From: a virus
Direction: 5' to 3' (one strand)
Virus record (IMG/VR): IMGVR_UViG_3300032286_000236
Location: 1-23,626 of that record
DNA length: 23,626 nt
A program made the translations under genes and the position numbers. Shown here in pieces: positions 12,607 through 19,928 of the stretch (positions within the stretch are counted from its first letter, which is position 1; each line of letters begins with the position of its first letter). The notes beneath the pieces are model-generated. The model worked only from the letters and a program-made list of their open reading frames with translations. It did no database searches and was not told the origin of the DNA.

Positions 12607-13222
12607 TTAAGCCCACCTTCTGATGGAAGTATGAAGCACCTTCTTGCACGTACATTGAATTAACATCATGTCCTTCGGGTAGTTGAATTGTAGTAACTGG
12701 TAATTCTCTGGCAAGACTAGTGGCAAATTCTTTTCCAGGCTGGTCTCCATCTGCGAAGACAAAGACCCGTTCAAAGTCTGCCAACAATCGTGTGTAGTGT
12801 TTCTTCCACGAATTTGCTCCTGGAACCCCGACGCATGGAATTCCAACGAGAGAAGAAATCGTAAGTGTGTCAATCTCTCCTTCACATATTCCGATGTAAT
12901 CCCCTGCACGCTCAATATCAAGTACGTTGTACATGCGAGTAGTAGCACCAACCATACCCATATACTTCGGTTCAACAGCAGGGTTAAGACTGCGAAAACG
13001 CAAATCGACAACACCAGTCTTGGTAACATACGGTATGGATAATCTTCCGATGAATGATTCATGTCCAACCTCAGGTTCCTCTACTACGCCTAATCGAGCC
13101 AGACGTGCTGCTTCCCTTGTTATTCCCCTGCTTGCTAGGTAATCTTCTGCCTGAAAGATGTTTGCCGAGTACTTGGCTGTTGCCGAGTCCAGCAATTCCC
13201 TCTGCGATTGATTTTGCTTCAC
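12596..13222 (-). CDS. primase TOPRIM-domain protein (second half)
   Basis: The product contains YLASRGITREAARLARLG, IGRLSIPY and then the TOPRIM domain: IGICEGEIDTLTI with the catalytic Glu, VPGANSW, and VFVFADGDQPGKEFA with the Asp-x-Asp metal site. Together with the CHC2 protein encoded just upstream it forms a DnaG-type primase that lays RNA primers. The frame is open from a TTG at 13249 and overlaps the CHC2 gene by up to 179 bases in another frame. I chose the GTG at 13222 because AGAGAG lies 9 bases upstream. Whether it is a separate subunit or reached by a +1 shift is open. Confidence 0.82.
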   Translation of the reverse strand: MKQNQSQRELLDSATAKYSANIFQAEDYLASRGITREAARLARLGVVEEPEVGHESFIGRLSIPYVTKTGVVDLRFRSLNPAVEPKYMGMVGATTRMYNVLDIERAGDYIGICEGEIDTLTISSLVGIPCVGVPGANSWKKHYTRLLADFERVFVFADGDQPGKEFATSLARELPVTTIQLPEGHDVNSMYVQEGASYFHQKVGLNEI

Positions 13223-13445
13223 GTATATCAACTCTCTCTTGTTTAGCAATTATTTGTAAACTGTTTCCATTCATTCCACAAGCGAAACAGTTAAAGATAT
13301 TCTCTCTTGTATTAAAACTTGCCGAACTATGAGTGTCATCATGGAACGGACATCTAATATTTACTTGTCCACTTGTTCTAGTGGGATTGGCACCATAGTG
13401 CCTGAGTACATCTACAATATCAGGTAAGTCATCCTTCAATAACAT
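13071..13445 (-). CDS. primase CHC2 zinc-domain protein (first half)
   Basis: Residues 28-60 read VNIRCPFHDDTHSSASFN then FNCFACGMNGN, the CHC2 zinc finger that DnaG-type primases use to bind template (C32, H35, C53, C56). After about residue 88 the sequence turns into a Ser/Arg/Lys-rich tail with no primase character. The expected continuation (a helical linker then RGIT...RLGV) is in the overlapping frame encoding the TOPRIM protein. So the tail is either a real short C-terminus or a frameshift product. It overlaps the resolvase-like gene by 17 bases. Confidence 0.8.
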   Translation of the reverse strand: MLLKDDLPDIVDVLRHYGANPTRTSGQVNIRCPFHDDTHSSASFNTRENIFNCFACGMNGNSLQIIAKQERVDIREAKSIAEGIAGLGNSQVLGKHLSGRRLPSKQGNNKGSSTSGSIRRSRGT

Positions 13446-13797
13446 CGCCCAACCTTAATACTAGATAAGCATCTGCTATTGCTTTACCTCTTGCCTTAAT
13501 AATAACTGCTGGCATTACTGCACTTCTATCTATTCCTCTTGCTTGCGAATAATGCGTTGCTTCAATTTGAGCCTCTTTCGTCCAACCAGAGAGGTCAATG
13601 CGACCTGATTGGCCTGGGGCTTTGGCTTCAATAACACCAATGGAGCCAAGAAAGTCTCCTCTGATTGCAATATCGCCTTCATCTCTTGCACCTGTTCTTG
13701 CAAGTCGCTCAGCGTCAAATCCATTTCGTCTAAAATAGTCTCGTAAGTCGGTTTCAAATGTTGCTCCTCTAGCCTTGTGTGATTTGCGTGTTGTCAT
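13429..13797 (-). CDS. Holliday-junction-resolvase-like nuclease
   Basis: This 122-residue protein has the PD-(D/E)XK resolvase layout: RGATFETDLRDYFRRNGF with E15, RLARTGARDEGDIAI with D42, and VIEAKAPGQ with E57-x-K59. Proteins of this pattern are common in actinophage replication operons, where they are thought to resolve branched DNA before packaging. It begins in an ATGA overlap with the zinc-ribbon gene and runs into the primase gene. Confidence 0.82.
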   Translation of the reverse strand: MTTRKSHKARGATFETDLRDYFRRNGFDAERLARTGARDEGDIAIRGDFLGSIGVIEAKAPGQSGRIDLSGWTKEAQIEATHYSQARGIDRSAVMPAVIIKARGKAIADAYLVLRLGDVIEG

Positions 13798-13940
13798 TTA
13801 CATTCCGAACAGTAGTTGGCAGTTCTTATATTTCCATAACTAATATAATAAACTTTTCCACAATGAAAGCATAGAATTCTAATCATAGAGTTCTTGTCTC
13901 TTGGTAATAAATAAAATGGATTTCTAATTCTTAGTCTCAT
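13794..13940 (-). CDS. 48-aa zinc-ribbon protein
   Basis: ATG at 13940 overlaps the ATPase stop by 4 bases, and the TGA at 13796-13794 overlaps the next ATG the same way. The 48 residues contain CFHCG and, 16 residues later, CSEC, a single complete zinc ribbon. Basic residues (RLRIRN, PRDKNS) precede it. The perfect ATGA fit on both sides argues strongly for a real gene. It is likely a small nucleic-acid-binding partner of the helicase or resolvase, but no family is recognised. Confidence 0.75.
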   Translation of the reverse strand: MRLRIRNPFYLLPRDKNSMIRILCFHCGKVYYISYGNIRTANYCSECK

Positions 13941-14719
13941 GAGTTCTCTGGGATATCCTCTACGTACATGTATTCAGGATTGAATGCTAACCATGTCATT
14001 AGCGTTCCGCCTGCATCTGCTCTTCCATATCGGTTCTTGACTGATGCGATACCCATTGACGTTCCAACCACACCAAGCGTACATATAAGTGCAGGAAGTT
14101 GGGAGACTTTGCCTTGGATAGCAGAACGTGGCTGACACGGTGTCCCAGGAATAGCCTCGCTAGTATGATGAAGGACGACAATAGCCGAATTCGTAGCACG
14201 TGCAAGATATTTCAACTCCTTCATAATCGCTCTCATAGATGCAAATTCTTCGCCACCATCTGTGGCAACATCCATCAAGTTATCTAATACAATTAGAGTT
14301 GGTGGACAACCCCATAGTTCTTCAAATGCTTGAACCTCTTCATCAATATCTTGAAGGGTTGGTGATGATTCGAATGACCAGACTATATGACTGCCTTTTT
14401 GTAGGACTGCCTTAGTCCATCCAACATCAGTATTAAGTTTATGCTCTACATCTGTCTGACTCTTACCTGATATCATAGACGCTAGACGCATTGCCATAGT
14501 GTGTGCATTGGTATCAGCGGATATGTAAAGAGTTGGAACATTTGTTTTTAATGCTAGTGCTAGAGCAAGTGTTGATTTACCTGCTCCTGGAGCACCAGCA
14601 AACATTGAAACTTCTGAACGCCGTATGATAATCTTGGACGATTCGAATGCCTTGAAACAAGAAGGTAGGGGTTCTCCCCCAATAGACGCTCTACCAACAG
14701 ACCTCACTAGTGTACGCAT
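13937..14719 (-). CDS. RecA/DnaB-type ATPase, replicative helicase-like
   Basis: The 260-residue protein has Walker A AGAPGAGKST (41-50), a Walker B strand LIVLDNLMD (142-150) and a later IVVLHHTSE with His residues typical of the DnaB/RepA motif H3-H4 region. It has the RecA-like core but lacks a DnaB N-terminal domain, similar to RepA or KaiC-like single-domain phage helicases. Placed between the SSB-like gene and the primase genes, it probably acts as the replication helicase or its loader. The start ATG at 14719 has TAGGTAGGGG upstream. Confidence 0.8.
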   Translation of the reverse strand: MRTLVRSVGRASIGGEPLPSCFKAFESSKIIIRRSEVSMFAGAPGAGKSTLALALALKTNVPTLYISADTNAHTMAMRLASMISGKSQTDVEHKLNTDVGWTKAVLQKGSHIVWSFESSPTLQDIDEEVQAFEELWGCPPTLIVLDNLMDVATDGGEEFASMRAIMKELKYLARATNSAIVVLHHTSEAIPGTPCQPRSAIQGKVSQLPALICTLGVVGTSMGIASVKNRYGRADAGGTLMTWLAFNPEYMYVEDIPENS

Positions 14720-14765
14720 TTATCTTACCCCTACCTAATTGTTTAAAACGGAAATTGTTCTGGTT

Positions 14766-15152
14766 CTAGTTTACTGGCTTGCATTGGTCGGCTCCCTGTG
14801 GCATTGGGCAAACCCACATTGCGTATGGATTTCCCGTCTTGCTTGAGATTCCCGACTTGTACTTCCGTGCCCCGTGCTGACATGTCGGCCCTGCTGAGGT
14901 ACCTGATGGAGCCGAGTCCTGGGTTGGAGCCAAGGATGCTGGAGGCTTTGTGCTTGCTATGGAACTTGGCGTCGATAAAGGGGCGGTATTACTTGCTCCC
15001 ACCACCAACTTAGCAACCGCAGCAATTTGGGTAGCGTAGTCTCCGATGCCTTCTAACAGCACACTTAATTCATCTGCTGTATTGGCACGTACGTTTATCA
15101 TATCACCTGATGGTGTTTTATATGATACTTGTAGTTTCCATTCTTCTGCCAT
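14766..15152 (-). CDS. zinc-motif protein, possible ssDNA-binding (SSB-like)
   Basis: The 128-residue protein has a beta-rich N-terminus (WKLQVSYKTPSGDMINVRA), a Pro/Ser/Thr linker (58-88) and a C-terminal metal motif: CQHGARKYKSG ... WVCPMPQGADQCKPVN. This layout is common next to RecB-like nucleases in actinophages, where it may bind single-stranded DNA. Directly past the stop, the -1 frame encodes LEPEQFPF followed by a stop, which looks like an SSB-type acidic-hydrophobic tail. The annotated end may therefore be a frameshift artefact or a regulated end. It starts immediately after the nuclease stop. Confidence 0.62.
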   Translation of the reverse strand: MAEEWKLQVSYKTPSGDMINVRANTADELSVLLEGIGDYATQIAAVAKLVVGASNTAPLSTPSSIASTKPPASLAPTQDSAPSGTSAGPTCQHGARKYKSGISSKTGNPYAMWVCPMPQGADQCKPVN

Positions 15153-15776
15153 TTATTTCTCCTTCTTTGTTGAGAACTGACAATGAGCGGTGAGTCCGCA
15201 CATGTATTGACAAGAGTTTGTGTTGGGCAGAAATATACCAGCCTTACGTGCTTTATCGAAGCCCTTAACTAAGAACTCCATTTTATCGTACGTATAATCT
15301 GATAGGTCTACCATCTCCACAGTATTGCTACCTCTAGCCATGTAGTAGTTGCCCCAGTTGACTTCGCCACCTAAAGCATCAGTACCAAAGGTAACCTCTA
15401 AACCAAGTTTGTAGAAACCTAACTGGAGTGTGCTACTTGGTGTATTTTGTGATGTTTTTAAGTCAACGATAACTAAGTGACCATCGACATCAAATACTCT
15501 GTCAATAACCATCTTAATGGGTACGTCTGATACTACTGGAATTAGTTCCAATTCGATTGCAGGACGACCATCTGGTGCTGTCCATATTTTCCAATTTGGA
15601 TTCTGTTTACGCCAAGCAATGTATTGCTCAACCCACATAGGTCCTTGATTATGCCAGAAAGAAATATCTTCCTTATTGGGATTAGCCTTAGTTGAACGAC
15701 CACCAACTCTTGCATTGGTTAGGTCGACACCTTCAGATTCTTTTTCCCATGCTTTTTCCCATAGTGTTAGACTCAT
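15153..15776 (-). CDS. RecB/Cas4-like nuclease, catalytic part
   Basis: The 207-residue protein carries IDRVFDVDGHLVIVDLKTSQ with the nuclease acids D92 and D105-x-K107, then LQLGFYKLGLE, the RecB-family QxxxY-like motif IV. The C-terminus has C189, C193 and C199 (CQYMCGLTAHC), three ligands of an iron-sulfur cluster as in Cas4 and AddB. The expected fourth Cys and the GxxxH motif are in the separate upstream ORF. The ATG overlaps that ORF's stop by 4 bases. It is likely a 5'-3' or dsDNA exonuclease in recombination. The two ORFs add up to 270 residues, a normal single-chain size. Confidence 0.82.
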   Translation of the reverse strand: MSLTLWEKAWEKESEGVDLTNARVGGRSTKANPNKEDISFWHNQGPMWVEQYIAWRKQNPNWKIWTAPDGRPAIELELIPVVSDVPIKMVIDRVFDVDGHLVIVDLKTSQNTPSSTLQLGFYKLGLEVTFGTDALGGEVNWGNYYMARGSNTVEMVDLSDYTYDKMEFLVKGFDKARKAGIFLPNTNSCQYMCGLTAHCQFSTKKEK

Positions 15777-15964
15777 AGATTATCCCTATCCCACATTTCG
15801 GTAGCCAAGTGAAAAGCGGAACCACCAACTGACCAAACAGATGGCTCTTCCTTTTTCTCCAATAGCCTACCAAGATAGTATTGATATCCACATGTCAAAA
15901 AAGTGCTGAAAGCACTATAGGATATATGCTCTGGTAGTGTATATTCTTCTAGTTCGATTGACAT
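15773..15964 (-). CDS. RecB/Cas4-like nuclease, N-terminal part
   Basis: The 63 residues read like the N-terminus of a RecB-family nuclease: ISYSAFSTFLTCGYQYYL (with the cluster Cys25) followed by SVGGSAFHLATEMWDR (motif I His52). The frame then stops at TGA, and the rest continues in the -1 frame after an ATGA overlap. The gene starts the replication operon. No ribosome site precedes the ATG at 15964, and the -10 box lies only 8 bases away, so the mRNA may be leaderless. Confidence 0.78.
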   Translation of the reverse strand: MSIELEEYTLPEHISYSAFSTFLTCGYQYYLGRLLEKKEEPSVWSVGGSAFHLATEMWDRDNL

Positions 15965-15971
15965 GGATGTA

Positions 15972-16000
15972 ATTATACACAGGTAGGTCTATATATGTAA
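15972..16000 (-). promoter_or_regulatory. replication-operon promoter, leaderless start
   Basis: On the minus strand, TTACAT (16000-15995) and TATAAT (15977-15972) are 17 bases apart. The last -10 base is position -7 by convention, which puts +1 at 15965-15964, the A of the ATG. The -10 lies in TGTGTATAATT, which recurs in mirror orientation at 16032-16042. Confidence 0.7.
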
Positions 16001-16031
16001 TTACTTAAGTACTTCCATAGTTGGGTACTTA

Positions 16032-16042
16032 TGTGTATAATT
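16032..16042 (+). promoter_or_regulatory. possible rightward -10 element
   Basis: TGTGTATAATT repeats the leftward -10 region on the plus strand. The base composition around it is A+T-rich and further TATAAT words follow to 16120. The -35 position (TTCCAT, 16013-16018) is weak. It may serve the 53-aa gene at 16135, though a terminator intervenes. Confidence 0.35.
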
Positions 16043-16071
16043 GATATTAATATAAGATATAATATATATAT

Positions 16072-16086
16072 AACCCCGAAGGGGTT
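16072..16086. terminator. short bidirectional terminator
   Basis: AACCCC (16072-16077) and GGGGTT (16081-16086) form a 6-bp stem with a 3-base loop. TTATTAATAT follows rightward, and a TATATA tract leftward. It lies between the divergent promoters and the 53-aa gene, so it may attenuate rightward reading or protect the leftward operon. Confidence 0.5.
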
Positions 16087-16134
16087 TATTAATATATAAT
16101 ATAATATATAATTATATACTATAATAGGAGAACT

Positions 16135-16296
16135 ATGTCAACTACTTTCTGGGCAGTATTTGCAGGAGCAACCTCAGCATTTTTGGTTGTTAGGCTACTA
16201 GATTCAATCCTAGATGAACTCCATACTAGACGGCACGCTAGATACCTGGAGTACCTAGAGGAACAGGCAGACGGTCTATTCTGTGACTGTGATTAA
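16135..16296 (+). CDS. 53-aa membrane-anchored peptide
   Basis: ATG at 16135 follows a strong TAGGAG site. The product has a hydrophobic segment (residues 4-23), then a charged helical part (LDELHTRRHARYLEYLEEQ) and ends CDCD. It is a lone rightward gene between two leftward blocks, bounded by terminators. Function unknown; an early membrane-active or exclusion peptide is possible by position. Confidence 0.68.
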   Translation: MSTTFWAVFAGATSAFLVVRLLDSILDELHTRRHARYLEYLEEQADGLFCDCD

Positions 16297-16315
16297 CCTC
16301 TAGAAACGACAAAAG

Positions 16316-16353
16316 AACCCCCTTACCCAGTAGAGATACTAGGCGAGGGGGTT
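16316..16353. terminator. terminator between convergent genes
   Basis: AACCCCCT (16316-16323) pairs with AGGGGGTT (16346-16353), with a second small CCAGTA-GAGA-TACTAGG stem in the loop. TTTTC follows rightward and TTCTTTT leftward. It can end both the 53-aa gene and the leftward lysis operon. Confidence 0.8.
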
Positions 16354-16367
16354 TTCGTGTCTAAAAA

Positions 16368-16382
16368 GGGCCTTTAAAGCCC
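16368..16382 (-). terminator. leftward terminator after the lysis cassette
   Basis: On the minus strand, GGGCTTTAAAGGCCC forms a 6-bp stem, with G-U and A-T closing pairs near the loop, and is followed by TTTTTAG. It lies 17 bases after the holin stop. Confidence 0.65.
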
Positions 16383-16398
16383 AATTAGGGGTATATAA

Positions 16399-16590
16399 TT
16401 ACTTGCTACCAATACCAAATTCTGATGCTGATGGGTCAATAGCCTTTAGGATAGGTCCAGCAACTGCTGCAACTCCTGCTAGTGCTAGAGTCTTTAGGTC
16501 AGTTACTCCAGAAAGGTATAGAGCAATTACGGCTGCAACTGCAGCACGTAGGTATGTTGAAGCAATTGCTTCTAACTTCTTTTTCTTCAT
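16399..16590 (-). CDS. holin-like membrane protein
   Basis: The 63-residue protein starts MKKKKLE and carries two hydrophobic segments: residues about 13-27 (YLRAAVAAVIALYLSG) and 34-48 (TLALAGVAAVAGPILKA), ending DPSASEFGIG. This form is typical of actinophage holins beside endolysins. A holin opens the membrane for the endolysin at lysis. It overlaps the endolysin gene by 4 bases. Confidence 0.75.
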   Translation of the reverse strand: MKKKKLEAIASTYLRAAVAAVIALYLSGVTDLKTLALAGVAAVAGPILKAIDPSASEFGIGSK

Positions 16591-17036
16591 TTTGTCTCCT
16601 TTTTTGGCAATGGTTTAACCACGGCCTTTACTGTGTTAAGTGTTGTAGCAGTTCCTAACCAAGGAAACCAAGGCTTTGTATCATTGCCACAGTCTTCTTT
16701 GATAGAAATATGTAGATGGTGATTATGGGCATTGATTCCAGTATATCTGGCTTCCCCATTTTTCATTGACCAAATCTTGCCAGTAAAAATTAAATACTTA
16801 ACTCTTGGGTCCGCTTGTAGTTTTGTATAAATATCAAAGCAATCAATACCATTCTTAGGGTCGTGAGTTAAGTCTACTGCAAATCCAGTATTGTGGTCCG
16901 AATTAGGACTCTGACTTAAATGAGCAGCAGATGGAAGTAGACCATCGCTGACCTTGATTCTCTTCGGTCTTAATGCTGTCGCTTGGCGCAATACAGCAAT
17001 CGCAGCAGGTGTGGCTTTCTTGACAACAGTTGTCAT
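16587..17036 (-). CDS. endolysin, M15-type peptidase
   Basis: The 149-residue protein has SDGLLPSAAHLSQSPNSDH followed by NTGFAVDLTH, giving the zinc-site pattern H48-x6-D55, and the second site NAHNHHLHISI (H107, H109). This matches D-Ala-D-Ala carboxypeptidase/L-Ala-D-Glu peptidase endolysins. It would cut the peptide stem of host peptidoglycan. There is no separate cell-wall binding domain, only a short Lys/Pro-rich tail. The holin overlaps its end, and another membrane protein lies 6 bases before its start. Confidence 0.85.
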   Translation of the reverse strand: MTTVVKKATPAAIAVLRQATALRPKRIKVSDGLLPSAAHLSQSPNSDHNTGFAVDLTHDPKNGIDCFDIYTKLQADPRVKYLIFTGKIWSMKNGEARYTGINAHNHHLHISIKEDCGNDTKPWFPWLGTATTLNTVKAVVKPLPKKETK

Positions 17037-17042
17037 CGTCCC

Positions 17043-17246
17043 TCATTTCTTTAGTACTTGTAGTACTAATTCTGTTAAAAATTCAACCTTATCATCTAAC
17101 TTATTAACTTTATCTTTTAGGCTAGAGCCACCATTGGGCTTAAGTTCTGAAAGAAAATGTTTTACTAAATGTCGTACTGTTACTGCTAAGGCTCCAGCAA
17201 GAGTAGTTATAGCGACAGCCAATGCTGCCCATTCATTAGGCGCCAT
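17043..17246 (-). CDS. single-pass membrane protein of lysis cassette
   Basis: The 67-residue product begins with a hydrophobic segment (residues 5-25), then LVKHFLSELKPNGGSSLKDKVNKLDDKVEFL, a pattern seen in actinophage holin-like or DUF2746-type proteins with a coiled-coil tail. It may be a second holin or an accessory to tail or lysis timing. Its ATG overlaps the stop of the large tail gene by one base. Confidence 0.65.
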   Translation of the reverse strand: MAPNEWAALAVAITTLAGALAVTVRHLVKHFLSELKPNGGSSLKDKVNKLDDKVEFLTELVLQVLKK

Positions 17247-19423
17247 TATAAGGTCCGAATAGTTACTACTACAATGCCACCAAATCCTGAAAACTTCTTA
17301 TCAGATGGTGTCTTATTTATGAACTGTATTTCTTCAATCAGTCCCAAGTATTCTTCATCATTTCTAAAGTCTTGAATACGAATGGTATCACCAGCACTCT
17401 CTATGTTTTCTAGTTTAATTAATTTATCAAATGCTGCGCCTTCATATCCAACCTGTGTTCCAAAAGAATCCATTTCTCTATCGTAACATGCAAGAGGAAA
17501 TTGGACTAAGCGTTGACGTGGGACAGCAGGAAGTGCTTTGAGTTGATATCCCTTAAATACTGCACCCTTAGTGCTATCAGTAGAATACCTAGATATTGTA
17601 AACTTAAATGATACATATTGCTGGGCGCCTACTGGGTATGTTACAGAGACCTCAGGAGCAAAATCTTGCTCAGCAAAGTTACCAATAAGATACTCTTGAT
17701 TAGCACTATCTATCGATGCCATTTTAAATGAGCCATAGGTATTATCAATACTTGCCTTTAATGTTTTAAATACTTTGTTCTCTAAAGTGCTATAGCGAAT
17801 CTTTCCAGTAGTAATATAACCTTCTGACATTAGAGATGAAGCATCTTCTCTATATACATTTCCATTAGTTGAATTGGCATATGCTGTTGAGAACATCAAT
17901 AGATTTGTACTTCCAGAAAATGCACAGGCAGTTGTTGTTGCACTTGTAACTGCTGGATAATATAGGTCGCTTGCGTAAGCAAAACGCAATGTTTCTATTT
18001 CATCATCCAAGTCAATGCGTATAACTCCAGGAGAACCATCTACTCCAGTAGCGCACCATATAAATCTATCGCGAGCAGCAAAGTCATAGCAAGGTTGAGT
18101 TGTTTCTACAATAAGTGGTCCATATTTAATGGAACCATCTTGGTCTGAAATAATTGCTGCACGAACTCCCTTACTCGTACCTATCATCATATAACCAAGG
18201 TAGTAGAAAATCTTGTGTACTACTTCGCCAACTGGTAACTCTGCAGCGACTACGGCTGAGGTAAGTGTTGGCATAATTCCAGCACTTGATAAAGTAAACT
18301 TAGAGATTGTTGATTGAATGCTATTATAACCTGCAATGTAAATGGCAGAGCCTGAAGCGGTTATGGATGTATATGTAAATCCATTTGATGGATGTGTATA
18401 TACTGCATTTGGCATGGCTGATGTTGAAGATGAAAATTCATATACCTTGTTATCAGCACACATAACAATACGTTCTTTTATATACTCCATTGTGGCATTA
18501 GAAATTGTGCCAGCATCATCAAACATTTTAGTTTCTACAGTTGCAGAATCTCCAGTTAATAATTTTTTATATACAGTTTTTTTAGTTGTTTTATTAGTAA
18601 TCCAATAAGCATAGGTTCCATCATCACAGATAGCGTATACAGGTCCATCGGTTCCTGCATTATAGTTAATAAAATGCGTTACTGTACTAGATGCTGTACC
18701 GTTAGGTGTTACCGCTGTAGATGTTACATTTGTTGCAGTTTTAGCATATGAGAATGTTGTACTAGTCACGGCTGTAATTTCGTGCTCGCCATTAAATGTA
18801 GCATCTACTCCAGTAATAGTTACAACTGTTCCAATAGCATACTTATGTGCAGTACTTGTTGTCAATGTGGCAACATTTGAGGTTAGCGCTTTATTAGTTA
18901 TTGAGTAAGTAATTGCATTATATACCTTGTCAACATCATACGCATCGGCAAGTAATATACCATTAACGTCGTTCCAGGTTATTGAGCGGGCAAATTGCTG
19001 TGTTCTATTATTGCTGGTAATAGCGCCAGTAGTTATATGGTTTTGAATACAAGAATTAAGTAATGTTACTTGTCCTTTATTCCAAACATTTACACCTTTA
19101 CTATCAGCATATCTGTATGATACTGTTTCTCCAGCAGATGGGTCGTAGAATTTAACGCCACTACCATTATGGAATGAAGATTGAGAACGAACCCACCAAC
19201 CAGTTATTGACTGTTCGCCTGGTTCGGCACTTTGGTCAATCTGTTGCTTACGATATTGTGCAGTTCTTCTTGAATATGGATACTCATCATTAGCATATAA
19301 GAAGAATGGAAGTGCATTAATTGCAACATCATATGCTTCTGCATTAGGAGTATAGTTTACGGTACCAACAGGATTAGATAACGCATAAGGTATTCCATCT
19401 GTAATATCTGAACCGTAAGACAT
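17246..19423 (-). CDS. large tail protein, beta-propeller-like with Ig-like insert
   Basis: This 725-residue protein has repeated segments of the type YAYWITN, IYIAGYNS and RFIWCATGVDG..GVIRIDLD, which suggest a beta-propeller or similar beta-structure. Residues about 170-245 contain an inserted beta-domain (HKYAIGTVVTITGVDATFNG), a module often found in phage tail proteins. The last 120 residues are a separate beta-rich part. A receptor-binding or tail-fibre role is inferred from size, fold and position between other tail genes and the lysis cassette. No family name can be assigned. The ribosome site is AAAGGAG. Confidence 0.7.
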   Translation of the reverse strand: MSYGSDITDGIPYALSNPVGTVNYTPNAEAYDVAINALPFFLYANDEYPYSRRTAQYRKQQIDQSAEPGEQSITGWWVRSQSSFHNGSGVKFYDPSAGETVSYRYADSKGVNVWNKGQVTLLNSCIQNHITTGAITSNNRTQQFARSITWNDVNGILLADAYDVDKVYNAITYSITNKALTSNVATLTTSTAHKYAIGTVVTITGVDATFNGEHEITAVTSTTFSYAKTATNVTSTAVTPNGTASSTVTHFINYNAGTDGPVYAICDDGTYAYWITNKTTKKTVYKKLLTGDSATVETKMFDDAGTISNATMEYIKERIVMCADNKVYEFSSSTSAMPNAVYTHPSNGFTYTSITASGSAIYIAGYNSIQSTISKFTLSSAGIMPTLTSAVVAAELPVGEVVHKIFYYLGYMMIGTSKGVRAAIISDQDGSIKYGPLIVETTQPCYDFAARDRFIWCATGVDGSPGVIRIDLDDEIETLRFAYASDLYYPAVTSATTTACAFSGSTNLLMFSTAYANSTNGNVYREDASSLMSEGYITTGKIRYSTLENKVFKTLKASIDNTYGSFKMASIDSANQEYLIGNFAEQDFAPEVSVTYPVGAQQYVSFKFTISRYSTDSTKGAVFKGYQLKALPAVPRQRLVQFPLACYDREMDSFGTQVGYEGAAFDKLIKLENIESAGDTIRIQDFRNDEEYLGLIEEIQFINKTPSDKKFSGFGGIVVVTIRTL

Positions 19424-19447
19424 ATTTCTCCTTTAAATTAAATAGAA

Positions 19448-19687
19448 TTAAGCGTTTGGAATTGTTGGCAATGCTACTGGAAAGAATTCATTTCCATCGT
19501 AAGCAGCCTTAACCAAATTAACTGATGGATTGTTTTTCAAGTACTCAGTTACATCTACAATCTTTGGCTCACTTAAAAATATTGCACCCAAGCGGTCATC
19601 TGTATGTAAAACATCTGTAACTACTCCATCGATAATAAAAGCAATCTTAACTGGTGGTAGTGTTGGTGTTGTTTCTTCAGTTGTCAT
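19448..19687 (-). CDS. 79-aa hypothetical tail-region protein
   Basis: The product begins MTTEETTPTLPPVKIAFIID and is a small mixed alpha/beta domain (VVTDVLHTDDRLGAIFLSEPKIVDVTEYL). No metal site or membrane segment is seen. It overlaps the Cys-rich DUF6171-like gene by 11 bases and lies in the tail module. A minor virion or assembly role is likely, but unproven. Confidence 0.6.
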   Translation of the reverse strand: MTTEETTPTLPPVKIAFIIDGVVTDVLHTDDRLGAIFLSEPKIVDVTEYLKNNPSVNLVKAAYDGNEFFPVALPTIPNA

Positions 19688-19928
19688 TTGTTTCCTCCTT
19701 GTAAGAAATTCTTACTGCTTCCCACTTGTGTAGTGGACAGTAAGCATTTGGTAGTTTGACTTTCTGTGACATAAAGCATCCACATTCTTTGCATGTGCCT
19801 GTGGCTTGTAGCATAGGACATTCTTTACATATTGCCAATCTTTCTTGGGCAGTATCTGTCTCTACTCTGCCTAGGTTTTTATTAAATAAATCCCAAGGTC
19901 TTGCTGGTCTATCGTATGGCGTTGTCAT
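19677..19928 (-). CDS. DUF6171-like zinc-cluster protein
   Basis: This 83-residue protein has CKECPMLQATGTCKECGCFM, then K-x5-A-x-CPLHKW, the Cys-rich layout of a small family found in phages, including cyanophages. Six cysteines and one His are available for one or two zinc ions. It lies directly after the Cys-rich virion gene (1-base overlap), so it could help its folding or assembly. That link is inference. Confidence 0.7.
   Translation of the reverse strand: MTTPYDRPARPWDLFNKNLGRVETDTAQERLAICKECPMLQATGTCKECGCFMSQKVKLPNAYCPLHKWEAVRISYKEETNDN

Noticed and set aside
12607-13332. Several ORFs of 70-150 codons overlapping the primase
   Set aside because: All lie over primase coding sequence in other frames and have no domain character, unlike the CHC2 and TOPRIM frames.
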